From positions 744,001-808,000 of the forward strand of contig NZ_AP025516.1 of NCBI RefSeq assembly GCF_023169885.1: a DNA stretch of 64,000 nucleotides. The letters are read 5' to 3'. This DNA is from Desulfofustis limnaeus. GTDB lineage: Bacteria > Desulfobacterota > Desulfobulbia > Desulfobulbales > Desulfocapsaceae. Of this stretch, positions 28,206 to 38,698 are shown piece after piece. Within the stretch, counting starts at the first letter, position 1; every line of letters starts with the position of its first letter. The notes under the pieces are model-generated. The model was not told the origin of the DNA. It saw nothing but the letters and a program-made list of their open reading frames with translations, and made no database searches. Made by a program: the position numbers and the translations under genes.

Positions 28206-28679
28206 ATGGAACGGATTCTCGGGATCGATCCCGGGTCGCGCATCACCGGGTATGGGGTTATCGTCTCCGATCGGGGCCGGATCGGCTTTGTCGCCTGCGG
28301 GACCATCAAGCCGTTGCCCGGCTTGCCTTTTGCCCACCGGTTGAATCAGATCTTCGATGGGATCAACGAGGTGATCCAGCTGCAAGGGGTTACCGTGGCC
28401 GCCATCGAAGATGTGTTTCTTGCCAGCAATCCACGCTCGGCCCTGAAACTCGGGCAAGCCCGGGGTGCAGCAGTGGTGGCGGCGATGCAGAACGGTCTGG
28501 CGGTCTACGATTACAGCCCGAAGGCAATCAAACAGGGGGTTGCGGGGTACGGCCAGGCAGGCAAGGCTCAGGTGCAGCATATGGTGCGGGTGCTGCTCGG
28601 GCTGCCCGCCGCGCCGAGTACCGACGCCGCTGATGCGTTGGCGGTGGCCATCTGCCATGCCAATCAATTGCACCTGTGA
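28206..28679 (+). CDS. ruvC: Holliday junction endodeoxyribonuclease RuvC
   Basis: The 157-residue resolvase has the four acidic residues visible in ILGIDPGSRITGYGV, AAIEDVFLASNPRSA and STDAADALAVAICHA. It cuts Holliday junctions held by RuvAB. The start is ambiguous: ATG 28206 gives the family-like MERILGIDPGS, while ATG 28173 overlaps the yebC stop and adds 11 residues; neither has a good Shine-Dalgarno at ideal spacing. The gene ends 13 bp before ruvA. Confidence 0.96.
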   Translation: MERILGIDPGSRITGYGVIVSDRGRIGFVACGTIKPLPGLPFAHRLNQIFDGINEVIQLQGVTVAAIEDVFLASNPRSALKLGQARGAAVVAAMQNGLAVYDYSPKAIKQGVAGYGQAGKAQVQHMVRVLLGLPAAPSTDAADALAVAICHANQLHL

Positions 28680-28692
28680 AGGATGACCAACG

Positions 28693-29319
28693 ATGATCGC
28701 CTCTCTCGCCGGTAAAGTGCTGCTGAAAAAACGTGACCGTACGGTGGTCGATGTGTCCGGTGTCGGCTACGAGGTCTATCTGACCGTCGATGGGTTGTCA
28801 CGGCTGCCGGACAACGGTGAGGAGGTCTTTCTCCATATCCATACCCAGGTACGGGACGATGCCATCGTACTGTTCGGCTTTCTTCATGAGGAAGAAAAGG
28901 AGCTGTTTCTCAGTCTCGTTTCCGTCTCCGGGGTGGGCCCCAAGTTGGGGTTGGCTGTTCTGGGCGGCATGCCGATTGGCGATCTGTGCCGGAGCATCGC
29001 CATCGGAGACGTGAAGCGACTGACGGCAATAGCGGGGGTGGGGAAGAAAACGGCCGAACGGATCTGCATGGAGCTCAAGGAAAGAGTCGGCCACCTGGCC
29101 GCCGGCAACCACGGGGAGGTCGTATCCGGTGCCATCGGCGACGTGCCGGGAACCTCTTCGGTGGTGCTGGATGTCTTGTCGGCTCTGTCCAATCTCGGCT
29201 ATAGTGATCCGGTGTGCCGGCAGGCACTGACCACGGTCAAACAGCGGATCGGCAGTGAGGCGTTCTTCGCTCTGTCGGTGGAGCAGATGCTCCGTGAATG
29301 CCTGAGGAGCCTGGCATGA
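28693..29319 (+). CDS. ruvA: Holliday junction branch migration protein RuvA
   Basis: The 208-residue protein begins [28 protein letters not shown] (OB fold). Two helix-hairpin-helix motifs follow ([17 protein letters not shown] and [20 protein letters not shown]), then a flexible linker and the C-terminal domain III that contacts RuvB ([16 protein letters not shown]). It forms the tetramer that binds the four-way junction. Its stop overlaps the ruvB start (ATGA). Confidence 0.97.
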   Translation: MIASLAGKVLLKKRDRTVVDVSGVGYEVYLTVDGLSRLPDNGEEVFLHIHTQVRDDAIVLFGFLHEEEKELFLSLVSVSGVGPKLGLAVLGGMPIGDLCRSIAIGDVKRLTAIAGVGKKTAERICMELKERVGHLAAGNHGEVVSGAIGDVPGTSSVVLDVLSALSNLGYSDPVCRQALTTVKQRIGSEAFFALSVEQMLRECLRSLA

Positions 29320-30371
29320 ATTTTGAGGAAGAGTTGTTTGGCGACGATCGCCTGGTCGATCCCGCGCCGATCGGAAGAGATCACACCAACGACAACGACC
29401 TGCGCCCCAAGCGGCTGACCGACTACATCGGCCAGGAGCAGGTGCGGATCTCGCTCGAGGTGTTCATCAAGGCAGCCCTGATGCGCGGTGAGCCCCTTGA
29501 TCACGTGCTGTTTCACGGTTTTCCCGGTCTCGGCAAAACGACCCTGTCATACATCATCGCCAACGAGATGGGTTCCGGCATCAAGGTGACGTCCGGCCCG
29601 GTCATCGAGCGGCAGGGCGATCTGGCCGCCATTCTGACCAGCCTGCAGGAAGGAGATGTACTGTTCATCGATGAGATCCATCGGCTCAATCACGTGGTCG
29701 AGGAGATTCTCTACCCGGCCATGGAGGACTTTCAGCTGGACCTGATTATCGGTCAGGGCCCCGGGGCGCGGTCGATCAAGATGGACCTGCCCCGCTTCAC
29801 GCTGGTCGGAGCCACCACCAGGACCGGATTGTTGACGCCGCCCCTGCGCGATCGCTTCGGGGTCATGCTGCGGCTCGAGTTCTACAGCCCGGAGGAGTTG
29901 GTGGTCATTGTCAAACGTTCGGCCGCCATTCTCGGAGTGCGCCTCGATGACGAAGGTGCGTTGGAACTGGGGCGCCGCTCCCGGGGGACCCCGCGTATCG
30001 CCAATCGTCTGCTGCGGCGGGTACGGGACTTTGCCGAGGTTGGCAAACACCGGGTGATCGATCGGCAGGTGGCGGACGCGGCCCTGAACATGCTCAACGT
30101 CGATCGTTTCGGCCTGGACGACATGGACCGCCGTATCATGCTGACCATCATCGACAAGTTCCAGGGCGGCCCGATCGGTCTGGAGACGTTGGCGACCGTC
30201 GTCTGCGAAGAGAAGACGACGCTGGAAGACGTGTACGAGCCGTTTCTCATCCAGTCTGGTTTTCTGGCGCGAACGCCTCGCGGACGTATTGCCACCGTGG
30301 CCGCGTACGAGCATTTCGGGCGGAAATTGCGCCGTGGGCAGCAGCGATCGCTGTTTGAAGAAAACGATTAG
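29316..30371 (+). CDS. ruvB: Holliday junction branch migration ATPase RuvB
   Basis: The 351-residue AAA+ motor has [19 protein letters not shown], Walker [16 protein letters not shown], Walker [12 protein letters not shown], sensor [21 protein letters not shown] and the C-terminal winged helix ([19 protein letters not shown]-like). The ATG at 29316 overlaps the ruvA stop, with GAGGAG upstream; an in-frame start at 29298 is less likely. It is the last gene of the yebC-ruvCAB group. Confidence 0.97.
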   Translation: MNFEEELFGDDRLVDPAPIGRDHTNDNDLRPKRLTDYIGQEQVRISLEVFIKAALMRGEPLDHVLFHGFPGLGKTTLSYIIANEMGSGIKVTSGPVIERQGDLAAILTSLQEGDVLFIDEIHRLNHVVEEILYPAMEDFQLDLIIGQGPGARSIKMDLPRFTLVGATTRTGLLTPPLRDRFGVMLRLEFYSPEELVVIVKRSAAILGVRLDDEGALELGRRSRGTPRIANRLLRRVRDFAEVGKHRVIDRQVADAALNMLNVDRFGLDDMDRRIMLTIIDKFQGGPIGLETLATVVCEEKTTLEDVYEPFLIQSGFLARTPRGRIATVAAYEHFGRKLRRGQQRSLFEEND

Positions 30372-30792
30372 ATAGGGCTGCCCCGCCCGCTGGTGTCACC
30401 GACAAGAGGAAGAGTGCATCTCCATCTTCTGGCGCGATCTACCTGCCGGGCATCGGCGATAGTTCCGACCCTGCCTGACACAAAAAGAGTTCTGCTTGCG
30501 TCCGGGTCGAATTCTTTGCTTGCCGTTCTGAGGGTGCGTGCTTCCCCGTCATCCACTTTCCATCCACCCTTCATTTTTCCCTTCTTTTTCCGGATTACCA
30601 GAGTTTCCGTAAAAGGCCATTGTTCCTGAGTAGTTGTCCGCAGTAAATACTTTTTTATGTCAGGGCATGTGTCATCAATTTTTCCACCTTTGTACATCAT
30701 GTGGTGGCTTTGTTGAGACACAATACCACATGAGGTATCCGGGAGAGTTTTTCAGCTTTTGTCTAGTTGCCTGAAGTTACACGTATTTTTCC
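30372..30792. other. gene-poor, AT-richer intergenic stretch between ruvB and the dcw promoter
   Basis: No coding region with family resemblance or a good start is visible on either strand, and base composition drops below that of the flanking genes. The one structure I see is an 8-bp perfect inverted repeat, CATGTGGT (30698-30705) and ACCACATG (30725-30732), with a 19-nt loop that could itself pair TTGT/ACAA. There is no clear Rho-independent terminator after ruvB. Confidence 0.6.
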
Positions 30793-30821
30793 TTGACTTA
30801 AGAGGAGTTGATGGATTAAAT
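30793..30821 (+). promoter_or_regulatory. promoter of the dcw cluster
   Basis: TTGACT (30793-30798) and TTAAAT (30816-30821) are separated by 17 bp, matching sigma70 boxes at 5/6 and 4/6. It lies directly ahead of the MraZ-type repeats and about 60 bp before mraZ, where the main mra promoter sits in other bacteria. Confidence 0.65.
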
Positions 30822-30829
30822 GAGATGAA

Positions 30830-30888
30830 GTGGTGGTAAAGTGGCTATAAAGCGGTTGTCAGTGGTTTTCGGTGGTCGGTTCCGTGGA
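30830..30888 (+). promoter_or_regulatory. MraZ-box-like direct repeats
   Basis: GTGG (once GCGG) recurs at 30830, 30833, 30841, 30852, 30862, 30872 and 30884, the central copies exactly 10 bp apart (GCGGTTGTCA, GTGGTTTTCG, GTGGTCGGTT). MraZ binds GTGG-type direct repeats with 5-bp spacers (10-bp period) just upstream of its own gene in E. coli and other bacteria. The array overlaps both possible GTG start codons of mraZ, so MraZ bound here would block transcription or early elongation. Confidence 0.65.
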
Positions 30889-31354
30889 AAGAGAAGGGAT
30901 AATCAAAAGCAGGTTCCGCAGCAGATCGGAACACTCCCTCGACCCGAAGGGGCGGCTCAATGTGCCGACCCGCTTCCGGGAGGTGTTGCATCAGTACGGA
31001 TCCGCCGATTTGATGATAACCTCCTGGGGGTCGCATCTGCGCGCCTATCCCGCCTCCGAGTGGCAGATCATCGAAGACAAGCTGCTGTCCAAGGGCCGCG
31101 AAGAGGCCAATCTGGCAGGCTTCATCAGGCATGTGGTGTCAGGCATCAGCGAGTGCTCGCTGGACAAGCAAGGACGGCTGCTGATCCCGGCTCCCTTACG
31201 GGCCGAAGTCGGCATCAGCAAAGATGTGGTGCTTAACGGCATGCTCGAGTTTGTGGAAATCTGGGACAAGGACGCATGGCTTGCCGAGTTCAACCGGACC
31301 CGCGAACAGTTCGATCAGTACAGCACCAGTCTGGCTAAGCTCGGCATCATCTGA
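30884..31354 (+). CDS. mraZ: transcriptional regulator MraZ
   Basis: The 156-residue protein has the two SpoVT/AbrB-like halves of MraZ: FRSRSEHSLDPKGRLNVPTRFREVL and GISECSLDKQGRLLIPAPLRAEV. It binds the repeats ahead of its own gene and represses the dcw cluster. Conserved sequence begins about eight residues after this GTG. A GTG at 30872 is the other option, and no ATG or clear Shine-Dalgarno is present. Its stop TGA shares one base with the rsmH start. Confidence 0.93.
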   Translation: MEREGIIKSRFRSRSEHSLDPKGRLNVPTRFREVLHQYGSADLMITSWGSHLRAYPASEWQIIEDKLLSKGREEANLAGFIRHVVSGISECSLDKQGRLLIPAPLRAEVGISKDVVLNGMLEFVEIWDKDAWLAEFNRTREQFDQYSTSLAKLGII

Positions 31355-32253
31355 TGGCTGGCGAAGATCTTGCGGAGATCCATCGTCCCGTTCTCCTGAA
31401 GGAGGTTGTGGCATGGCTGGCGATTGTTTCCGGCGGCGTCTATGTGGACGGAACCCTGGGGTTGGGTGGGCACAGCCGGGAGATCCTCAATCACAGCGGG
31501 CCCGATGGACGGGTGATCGCTTTCGAATGGGACGCGGCGGCACTGTCGAGGGCGCGCCAGCGGTTGGCCCCCTTTGGCGATCGGTTGCAGGTGGTGCATC
31601 GCAATTTCCTGGAACTGGAGAACGGTCTGGCGGAAGTCGGCGTGACGGAGGTCAACGGCATGCTCATTGATATTGGCCTTTCGTCGCTGCAACTCGACAC
31701 GGGCGGCCGAGGCTTCAGCTTCCGCCAGGACGAACCGCTCGACATGCGCATGGATCAGCGCCGACCGTTGACGGCAGCCGCCATCATCGCCTCTTCGACG
31801 GAGCGGGAACTGGCCGATATTTTTTACTATTACGGAGAAGAGAAACAGGCTCGGCGGATGGCTGCGGCGGTGGTTACGGAGCGGCAGAAGCGGGTTATCG
31901 CCACCTCTGGGGATCTGGCCGAGGTGATTGCCGGCGCGGTACCGAAAAAATACCACCCCGCCAGGATCCACGTGGCAACCAAGGTTTTTCAGGCATTGCG
32001 CATAGCGGTCAACGACGAGTTGGCCAATCTCCGGGGATTTCTGGACAAAGCGGTCAACCATCTGGTCGTGGGCGGCCGGCTGTGTGTGATCTCGTTTCAT
32101 TCGCTGGAGGATCGAATAGTCAAACGTTGTTTTGCCGAAAACGAATTGTTGGAAGTCTTAACCCGGCGGCCGATAACCCCGGGAGCAGAGGAGCTGGAAG
32201 CTAATCCGCGGTCACGTAGCGCACGTTTGCGGGTGGCCGAACGGTTGGCATAG
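31354..32253 (+). CDS. rsmH: 16S rRNA (cytosine1402-N4)-methyltransferase RsmH
   Basis: The 299-residue protein has HRPVLLKEVVAWL, the SAM loop VYVDGTLGLGGHS, VNGMLIDIGLSSLQLD, GRGFSFRQDEPLDMRMD and VISFHSLEDRIVKRCF, all standard for RsmH (MraW). It methylates C1402 in the ribosomal decoding centre. It is the second gene of the dcw cluster, overlapping mraZ by one base. Confidence 0.97.
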   Translation: MAGEDLAEIHRPVLLKEVVAWLAIVSGGVYVDGTLGLGGHSREILNHSGPDGRVIAFEWDAAALSRARQRLAPFGDRLQVVHRNFLELENGLAEVGVTEVNGMLIDIGLSSLQLDTGGRGFSFRQDEPLDMRMDQRRPLTAAAIIASSTERELADIFYYYGEEKQARRMAAAVVTERQKRVIATSGDLAEVIAGAVPKKYHPARIHVATKVFQALRIAVNDELANLRGFLDKAVNHLVVGGRLCVISFHSLEDRIVKRCFAENELLEVLTRRPITPGAEELEANPRSRSARLRVAERLA

Positions 32254-32271
32254 CACGAGAGGGGGATGGCA

Positions 32272-32637
32272 ATGCAGTATCATAATTCTTTTCAGGTATC
32301 ACGGCCGGTGTTTCACCCCGGTGCCGTGAGGCGTTTGACCGCAAGACGGGAGAGGGAATTGCCCGGTGGCGGTCTCCTGTGGATGGCATCGGCCAAAGCG
32401 GCGGTACTGGTGGCGGGAGTCGCCCTGCTCGTGAGTCTGTTGATCGGTTTCGGCGTGTCGAGGGTGCACGATGACATGCGAGCCATCAACGAACGCCAGC
32501 ATGAGCTTAAAGATGAACAGATCGCCTTGTTGGCCGAGCGTGCGAGTCTGATGTCCAAACAGCAGATTTCCCGAAGGGTGGCCACCCAGTTGGCTCTCTA
32601 CGAAGCAGAGCAGGACCAGGTATTCAAAGTGCGCTAG
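32272..32637 (+). CDS. ftsL: FtsL-like cell-division protein
   Basis: This 121-residue bitopic protein has a basic cytoplasmic N-terminus and one membrane helix (AAVLVAGVALLVSLLIGFGV, about 43-62). A periplasmic coiled coil follows (RVHDDMRAINERQHELKDEQIALLAER). Sequence similarity within the FtsL family is always low, so the call rests on topology and position between rsmH and ftsI. ATG 32272 is preferred because GAGAGGGGG lies at good distance; an ATG two codons earlier (32266) is too close. It is expected to form a trimer with FtsQ and FtsB and to activate FtsWI. Confidence 0.85.
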   Translation: MQYHNSFQVSRPVFHPGAVRRLTARRERELPGGGLLWMASAKAAVLVAGVALLVSLLIGFGVSRVHDDMRAINERQHELKDEQIALLAERASLMSKQQISRRVATQLALYEAEQDQVFKVR

Positions 32638-32646
32638 CCGATCATC

Positions 32647-34521
32647 ATGGCGAAACGGTCCCGTCTACGCACACAGGGCGCTGGGAGACGGCGACTGGCA
32701 GTCATGGGGGTGCTGCTGGTGCTCCTGCTTGGAGGTGGGGCCTGGTATCTGCGGAGCTGGCAACCTGATCTTTGGGGACGGTTGTGGCCTGGTGCGGCCC
32801 GAATGGAAGGGGGCGGCGCCACCCAGCGGGAAGGTGTCCGCGGTACCATTTACGATCGGAATTACCGGGAGTTGGCCGTTTCCTACGAGCGTGTTTCGGT
32901 GTATGCGAATACTCGTGAAATCAGTAATTTGGTTGAGGTGATCGAGCCCCTTGCGAATGTCCTGCAGGAATCGTTTGGCGATCTCTCCGCCCACTTCAGC
33001 TCCGGTAACCCCCGTATCTGGCTGGCCCGCGACATCAGCCAGGAACAGGAACAGGCGATAGACGACCTGGCCCTCCCCGGGATCTATCTCCATCGGGAAT
33101 ATGTCCGGTATTACCCGGAGAAAGAGTCCACTGCCCACCTGGTCGGGTTTGTTGAACGGGACACCGGTCTGGCCGGTATCGAACGGTTTTTCAATTCCCT
33201 GGAGACCAAATACCGATTGGGCGGACCCCAGACGGAAGATCTACAGCTCCTGGCCGATGGACAGCCGGGCGCCGACGGCCGACACCTGATTTTGACGGTC
33301 GATCTCAAGATTCAAGCCCTGCTCAACGACTATCTTGCCGCCTTTTCCGAACTGGACCCAGGCTGCAAACGTGGCGCCCTGGTGATGGAGGCCGACACCG
33401 GCGCCATTATCGGTTATGCGCAGAAACCATCGTTTGATTCCAATCGGTTTCACACCTATTCCGAGGAGGTCTTCAGCGATGTTTTCAACGAGATGATGGC
33501 CGCTCCGGAACCGTTCAAGCGGTATCTGCGCGAGACTTCCCTACTGGTCAGCCAGTCAGAGGAAAGCCAGGCGTTGCTGCCGTGGAGCATTGCCGTCGAA
33601 AAACGCAAGCTGGGAGTTCAACTGCAGCTTTGGGAAAAACTGGGGGCAGCCGGCCGTGGGACCTCCGATTTCCAGGGATCCGTTGACGACATCAGTGAAC
33701 GGGTGCCCTTTACGTCGCCATTTTCACCGGCTGCGGACTATGAAACGGTGCCGGTGATGCAGACGCCGTTGCAAATACTCACGTCGATCACGCGTACGGT
33801 AAACGGTGGCAAAAAGATCACCCCCCACACAGCCGACCGGCTGATTTTGAGGCACAACCAGAGTGAATATCTGCTGGAGACCTTCCTGCAGATCCCTGCC
33901 AAGCCTCTTTTGCCTGCCGAGGTGTCGGATGAGGCACGACGGATCTTCCAGGCCATGGGCCGGTCCGGATCATTGAACGCTTCAATCTTGTCCGGGGTCA
34001 GCACTTCCTATAAGATGAACGGCGGAATGAACTCTCTGCGCCGCCATTATCTGGTGGTCGCCCTGGTTCCGGTAGAGCAGCCGGAGCTTGTCCTGCTGAT
34101 AGCCGGGTCCGATCCGGGGTATCTGACCGAGTCTGATCAGAGCGTTGATCCTCTGGCCGGAGTGGACCCGCTCATCGCTCCGGTCGTGGCTTTACAGCGC
34201 GTCATGAAAAACCTGGCAGACATGATGCGCCCCAGGGACCAAGCGGGGATCAATTATCGCGCTCTGGCCGGAGAGAACGACACGCCGCCCAGCGAGGAAC
34301 CGAGATCCCCGGTCGCCGCTGAAACACCGGCAATGACCATGCCGGATCTGAGCGGCATGAGTCTGCGCAAGAGCATCAGGATCCTGCAAGGCGCCGGTGT
34401 TTCCATTACCGTTGGCGGGAGCGGCCGGGTCGTATCCCAGGAGCCGGCCGTCGGAACACCGTTGTTACCGGATATGACGGTCCGGCTGACGCTCAAACAA
34501 GATGACGTCGATACGCCGTGA
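32647..34521 (+). CDS. ftsI: FtsI-like class B penicillin-binding protein with PASTA domain, transpeptidase motifs missing
   Basis: The 624-residue protein has a basic N-terminus and one membrane helix (about 17-34). The class B pedestal follows (VRGTIYDRNYRELAVSYE at 64-81, then LPGIYLHREYVRYYPE and LVGFVERDTGLAGIERFF). The start of the transpeptidase fold is clear (GALVMEADTGAIIGYAQKP, 243-261) and a C-terminal PASTA domain lies at 565-617. The catalytic motifs are gone. Where EPGSTFK should stand there is APEPFKRY (286-293, no Ser). The SxN region reads LPWSIAVEKRKLG (311-323), and KTGT is replaced by SGVSTSYK (449-456). There is no frameshift or stop, spacing to ftsL is 9 bp, and the protein is full length, so it looks like a maintained pseudoenzyme and not a decaying gene. 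It probably serves as a divisome scaffold. Confidence 0.88.
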   Translation: MAKRSRLRTQGAGRRRLAVMGVLLVLLLGGGAWYLRSWQPDLWGRLWPGAARMEGGGATQREGVRGTIYDRNYRELAVSYERVSVYANTREISNLVEVIEPLANVLQESFGDLSAHFSSGNPRIWLARDISQEQEQAIDDLALPGIYLHREYVRYYPEKESTAHLVGFVERDTGLAGIERFFNSLETKYRLGGPQTEDLQLLADGQPGADGRHLILTVDLKIQALLNDYLAAFSELDPGCKRGALVMEADTGAIIGYAQKPSFDSNRFHTYSEEVFSDVFNEMMAAPEPFKRYLRETSLLVSQSEESQALLPWSIAVEKRKLGVQLQLWEKLGAAGRGTSDFQGSVDDISERVPFTSPFSPAADYETVPVMQTPLQILTSITRTVNGGKKITPHTADRLILRHNQSEYLLETFLQIPAKPLLPAEVSDEARRIFQAMGRSGSLNASILSGVSTSYKMNGGMNSLRRHYLVVALVPVEQPELVLLIAGSDPGYLTESDQSVDPLAGVDPLIAPVVALQRVMKNLADMMRPRDQAGINYRALAGENDTPPSEEPRSPVAAETPAMTMPDLSGMSLRKSIRILQGAGVSITVGGSGRVVSQEPAVGTPLLPDMTVRLTLKQDDVDTP

Positions 34522-34559
34522 TCGTGAGCCGACGATCGGGAACGTAAGGAAAGGTGAAT

Positions 34560-37500
34560 ATGCTTCTTTCTGATCTGCTTGGAGGACTGGCCCACCGATG
34601 TTGTTCGCAGAAGACACCGGAGCAGGTCCTGGTCGAAGGGATCTCCGCCGACTCTCGGACAGTGGTTGAGCACGGCCTATTCGTGGCGCTGAGTGGCGGG
34701 ACCACCGACGGTCACCACTATCTCGCCGCTGCGGTCCAGGCCGGCGCGGCAGCAGTGATGGTGGACTGTCCGCAGAAGCTCCCGGCGGATATTGCTCATT
34801 CTGGTGTCTGCGTTGTGGTGGTTGATCGGTGTCGGAGCGTTCTCGGGGAGCTGGCTGCGCGTTTTTACGGCCGGCCAGCGGCTGCCTTGACGCTGCTCGG
34901 AGTCACCGGGACCAACGGTAAGACCACCGTTTCCTATCTGCTGGAACACGGACTCCGCCGGATCGGGCGACAGGTCGGGGTCATCGGTACCGTGGAATAC
35001 CGCTATCCGACCACGGACGGACGGACGATCCACCGACCGGCCCCGTTCACTACCCCCGACCCTCTTCGCCTGCACAGCCTGTTTCGGGAAATGGCGGACA
35101 ACAGGGTGACCCATGTGGTCATGGAGGTATCCTCCCATGCGTTGCGCCAGGAACGGCTTGGCCCCGTGCGTTTCGCCCTGGGACTCTTCACCAACCTGAG
35201 CCAGGATCATCTCGATTATCATGCCAGCATGACCGATTATTGGGAGGCCAAGTGGCAGCTGTTCGAACGGTACTTGGCTGCCGATGGCACGGCTCTCATC
35301 GTGCTGCCGGAAAACAACGGCAGTGAGACGTCCGGCTGGGCGGAAAAGATGGCGGCCGGCTGTCGAGAGCTGCCGGTACGAACAGTGACCTGCGGCCGGT
35401 CGCGTCAGGCCGATTACCATCTGCTCCAATCGACTTCGACGCTGGCCGGGTCGACCCTGGACTTTCAGGATAATCAAGGGGCTATCCATCGGCTGCATTC
35501 GCCTCTGGTCGGTGATTACAATATGGATAACCTGCTGGCGGCGCTGACTGCCCTGACGGTCCTCGGGGTCGCGGTCGATGAGGCTGGCCGGGTCCTGGCC
35601 GATGCGACGGGGGCGCCGGGCCGGTTGCAGCGGGTCGAACTGGCCGAGCGTGGCGACGGGCAGCCGACGGTGCTGGTCGATTATGCCCACACCCCCGATG
35701 CCCTAGCCAACGTGTTGAAGACGCTGGCGGCGATCCCTCACGGGCGTCTTTTCTGCCTGGTGGGCTGCGGCGGTGATCGCGATCGGGGAAAGCGCCCGTT
35801 GATGGGTGGTATTGCCGCTCAATACAGTGACGTGGTGGTGGTTACCGATGACAATCCGCGCAGCGAGGAACCGGCCGTCATCCGATCCCAGGTCCTGGAG
35901 GGGGTACGCCACCAGGGGATGGTTGTTCACTCGGTCGAGTGGCTGGCTACCTGGGGGAAATCGGAGAAGGGTGCGGTCGAGGTGGCCGGCCGGGAAGCGG
36001 CCATCAAAGCGGTGGTAACGACGGCCCGACCGGGCGATATCGTATTGCTTGCCGGCAAGGGCCATGAGCAATACCAGATCATCGGTGGTGGTCGCCGGTT
36101 TTTCGATGACGTTCTGGCGGCCCAGCAGAGCAGCCTTTCGTGGGATACCGATACGCTGGTCGAGGCCACCGGCGGGCGGCTGCTCGCCCCCGCCGAGCGG
36201 ACCGGGCAACGCTTTGGCACGGTGTCCACCGACAGCCGCTCCTGCCAACCGGGTGACATCTTCGTCGCCCTGGTCGGTGAGCACCATGATGGCCATGAGT
36301 TTCTGGAAAAAGCGCTGCAGGCGGGGGCCGGCTGCCTGGTGGTCTCCGATGCCGGGCGGGTCACCGGATCAGGAGTGGCCTGTGTGGTCGTTCCCGACAC
36401 CCTGGCCGCCCTGGGTGACATGGCCCACTTTCGCCGCCAGGCGGTTCGTCGCCTGCGACAACCGGTGGTGGTCGGTCTGACCGGCAGCTGCGGCAAGACC
36501 ACGGTCAAGGAGATGGTTGCCGCCATTTTCACCGCTCGCTGGCCGGACCGCGCCGATCGACCGGCCGGCCGAGTTCTGAAGACGCTCGGCAATTTCAACA
36601 ACCTGGTCGGTCTGCCTTTGTCGCTCCTGCCGATCGATGCCCACCATCGCGGGGCGATCCTGGAAATGGGGATGAACCAGCCGGGTGAGATTGCCCGGCT
36701 AGCCTCTATCGCCGACCCGGATATCTGCTGTATTACCAATATTCACGGGGCACATCTGGAAGGGCTGGGGACCATTGAAGGAGTGGCCGCCGCCAAAGGG
36801 GAATTGTTTGCCCTGGCCGATGAGCGAGCGGTGCTGGCCGTCAATCTCGACGATGCACGGGTGGTGCGGCAGGCCCAACTCCATCCCCACCGCACCCTCG
36901 GTTTTTCCGCCGATCCCGCCGGTCGCCCGGAGGCTGCAGAGGTCTGGGTGGAGACTGCCGGTGTCGACGGTGAGGGGGCCTTGTCCCTGGTGTTGCACGT
37001 GGGCGACCAGCGGCGGTCCGTGGTAATCCATGCCGCAGGTCTGCACAACGGCGGCAACGCCGCTGCGGCAGCAGCGATCGCGCGGGCCGCCGGGATCGAG
37101 GTGGATTGCATTGTTGCCGGGCTGGAGCGGTTCCGGGCGGCTGACAAACGGATGCAGAAGTTGAAGAGTGGGACCGGCGTGAATATCCTCAACGACACCT
37201 ATAACGCCAACCCGGCCTCCATGGCGGCGGCATTGGCGACGCTGGCCCGGTTACCGGCGCGCCATCGCGTCGCCCTGCTGGGTGATATGCTCGAGCTGGG
37301 AGCTGCCGCTCCCCAGCTCCATGAGGAGATCGGGCGCACGGCTGCAACCGTGGGAATCGACTATCTCGGCGTGGTCGGATCGTTTCGTGAGGACATCGGG
37401 CGGGGGGCCCGAGCCGGCGGCATGAAGGAGGAACAGATCATCATGCTGCCAGAAAAAGAAAGAGCTGTTGACTGGTTGACAGAGCTGGTGCATAGTGGGC

Positions 37501-37604
37501 GTTTACATTCCGGCGACTGGCTCCTGGTCAAGGCGTCCCGGGGTATCGCCCTGGACACCGTGGTCAGCGCCTTTGTCGAGTCATCTGCCACCACTAAATC
37601 GTAA
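34560..37604 (+). CDS. murE-murF: MurE-MurF fusion: UDP-MurNAc-tripeptide synthetase / MurNAc-pentapeptide synthetase
   Basis: This 1014-residue polypeptide joins two Mur ligases. Residues 1 to about 510 are Mur[13 protein letters not shown] loop [10 protein letters not shown] (114-123), [13 protein letters not shown], and DNPR at 431-434, the motif that selects meso-diaminopimelate. From about 525 on it is Mur[18 protein letters not shown] loop [10 protein letters not shown] (639-648), [24 protein letters not shown] and LGDMLELG. It adds meso-DAP and then D-Ala-D-Ala to the peptidoglycan precursor in the cytoplasm. ATG 34560 is chosen since AAGGAAAGG precedes it; a GTG two codons upstream is possible. 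No stop or restart lies between the halves, so this is a true fusion. Confidence 0.95.
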   Translation: MLLSDLLGGLAHRCCSQKTPEQVLVEGISADSRTVVEHGLFVALSGGTTDGHHYLAAAVQAGAAAVMVDCPQKLPADIAHSGVCVVVVDRCRSVLGELAARFYGRPAAALTLLGVTGTNGKTTVSYLLEHGLRRIGRQVGVIGTVEYRYPTTDGRTIHRPAPFTTPDPLRLHSLFREMADNRVTHVVMEVSSHALRQERLGPVRFALGLFTNLSQDHLDYHASMTDYWEAKWQLFERYLAADGTALIVLPENNGSETSGWAEKMAAGCRELPVRTVTCGRSRQADYHLLQSTSTLAGSTLDFQDNQGAIHRLHSPLVGDYNMDNLLAALTALTVLGVAVDEAGRVLADATGAPGRLQRVELAERGDGQPTVLVDYAHTPDALANVLKTLAAIPHGRLFCLVGCGGDRDRGKRPLMGGIAAQYSDVVVVTDDNPRSEEPAVIRSQVLEGVRHQGMVVHSVEWLATWGKSEKGAVEVAGREAAIKAVVTTARPGDIVLLAGKGHEQYQIIGGGRRFFDDVLAAQQSSLSWDTDTLVEATGGRLLAPAERTGQRFGTVSTDSRSCQPGDIFVALVGEHHDGHEFLEKALQAGAGCLVVSDAGRVTGSGVACVVVPDTLAALGDMAHFRRQAVRRLRQPVVVGLTGSCGKTTVKEMVAAIFTARWPDRADRPAGRVLKTLGNFNNLVGLPLSLLPIDAHHRGAILEMGMNQPGEIARLASIADPDICCITNIHGAHLEGLGTIEGVAAAKGELFALADERAVLAVNLDDARVVRQAQLHPHRTLGFSADPAGRPEAAEVWVETAGVDGEGALSLVLHVGDQRRSVVIHAAGLHNGGNAAAAAAIARAAGIEVDCIVAGLERFRAADKRMQKLKSGTGVNILNDTYNANPASMAAALATLARLPARHRVALLGDMLELGAAAPQLHEEIGRTAATVGIDYLGVVGSFREDIGRGARAGGMKEEQIIMLPEKERAVDWLTELVHSGRLHSGDWLLVKASRGIALDTVVSAFVESSATTKS

Positions 37605-37618
37605 CCATCCCGCAACTC

Positions 37619-38697
<1,079 letters not shown>

Positions 38698-38698
<1 letters not shown>

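Noticed and set aside
30368-30721. 117-codon minus-strand frame between ruvB and mraZ
   Set aside because: Its composition is random-looking, it has no ribosome binding site, and the region is AT-richer intergenic DNA.
32647-34521. ftsI as a pseudogene
   Set aside because: It has no frameshift or internal stop, normal length, conserved pedestal and PASTA domains and tight operon spacing. A maintained pseudoenzyme explains it better.
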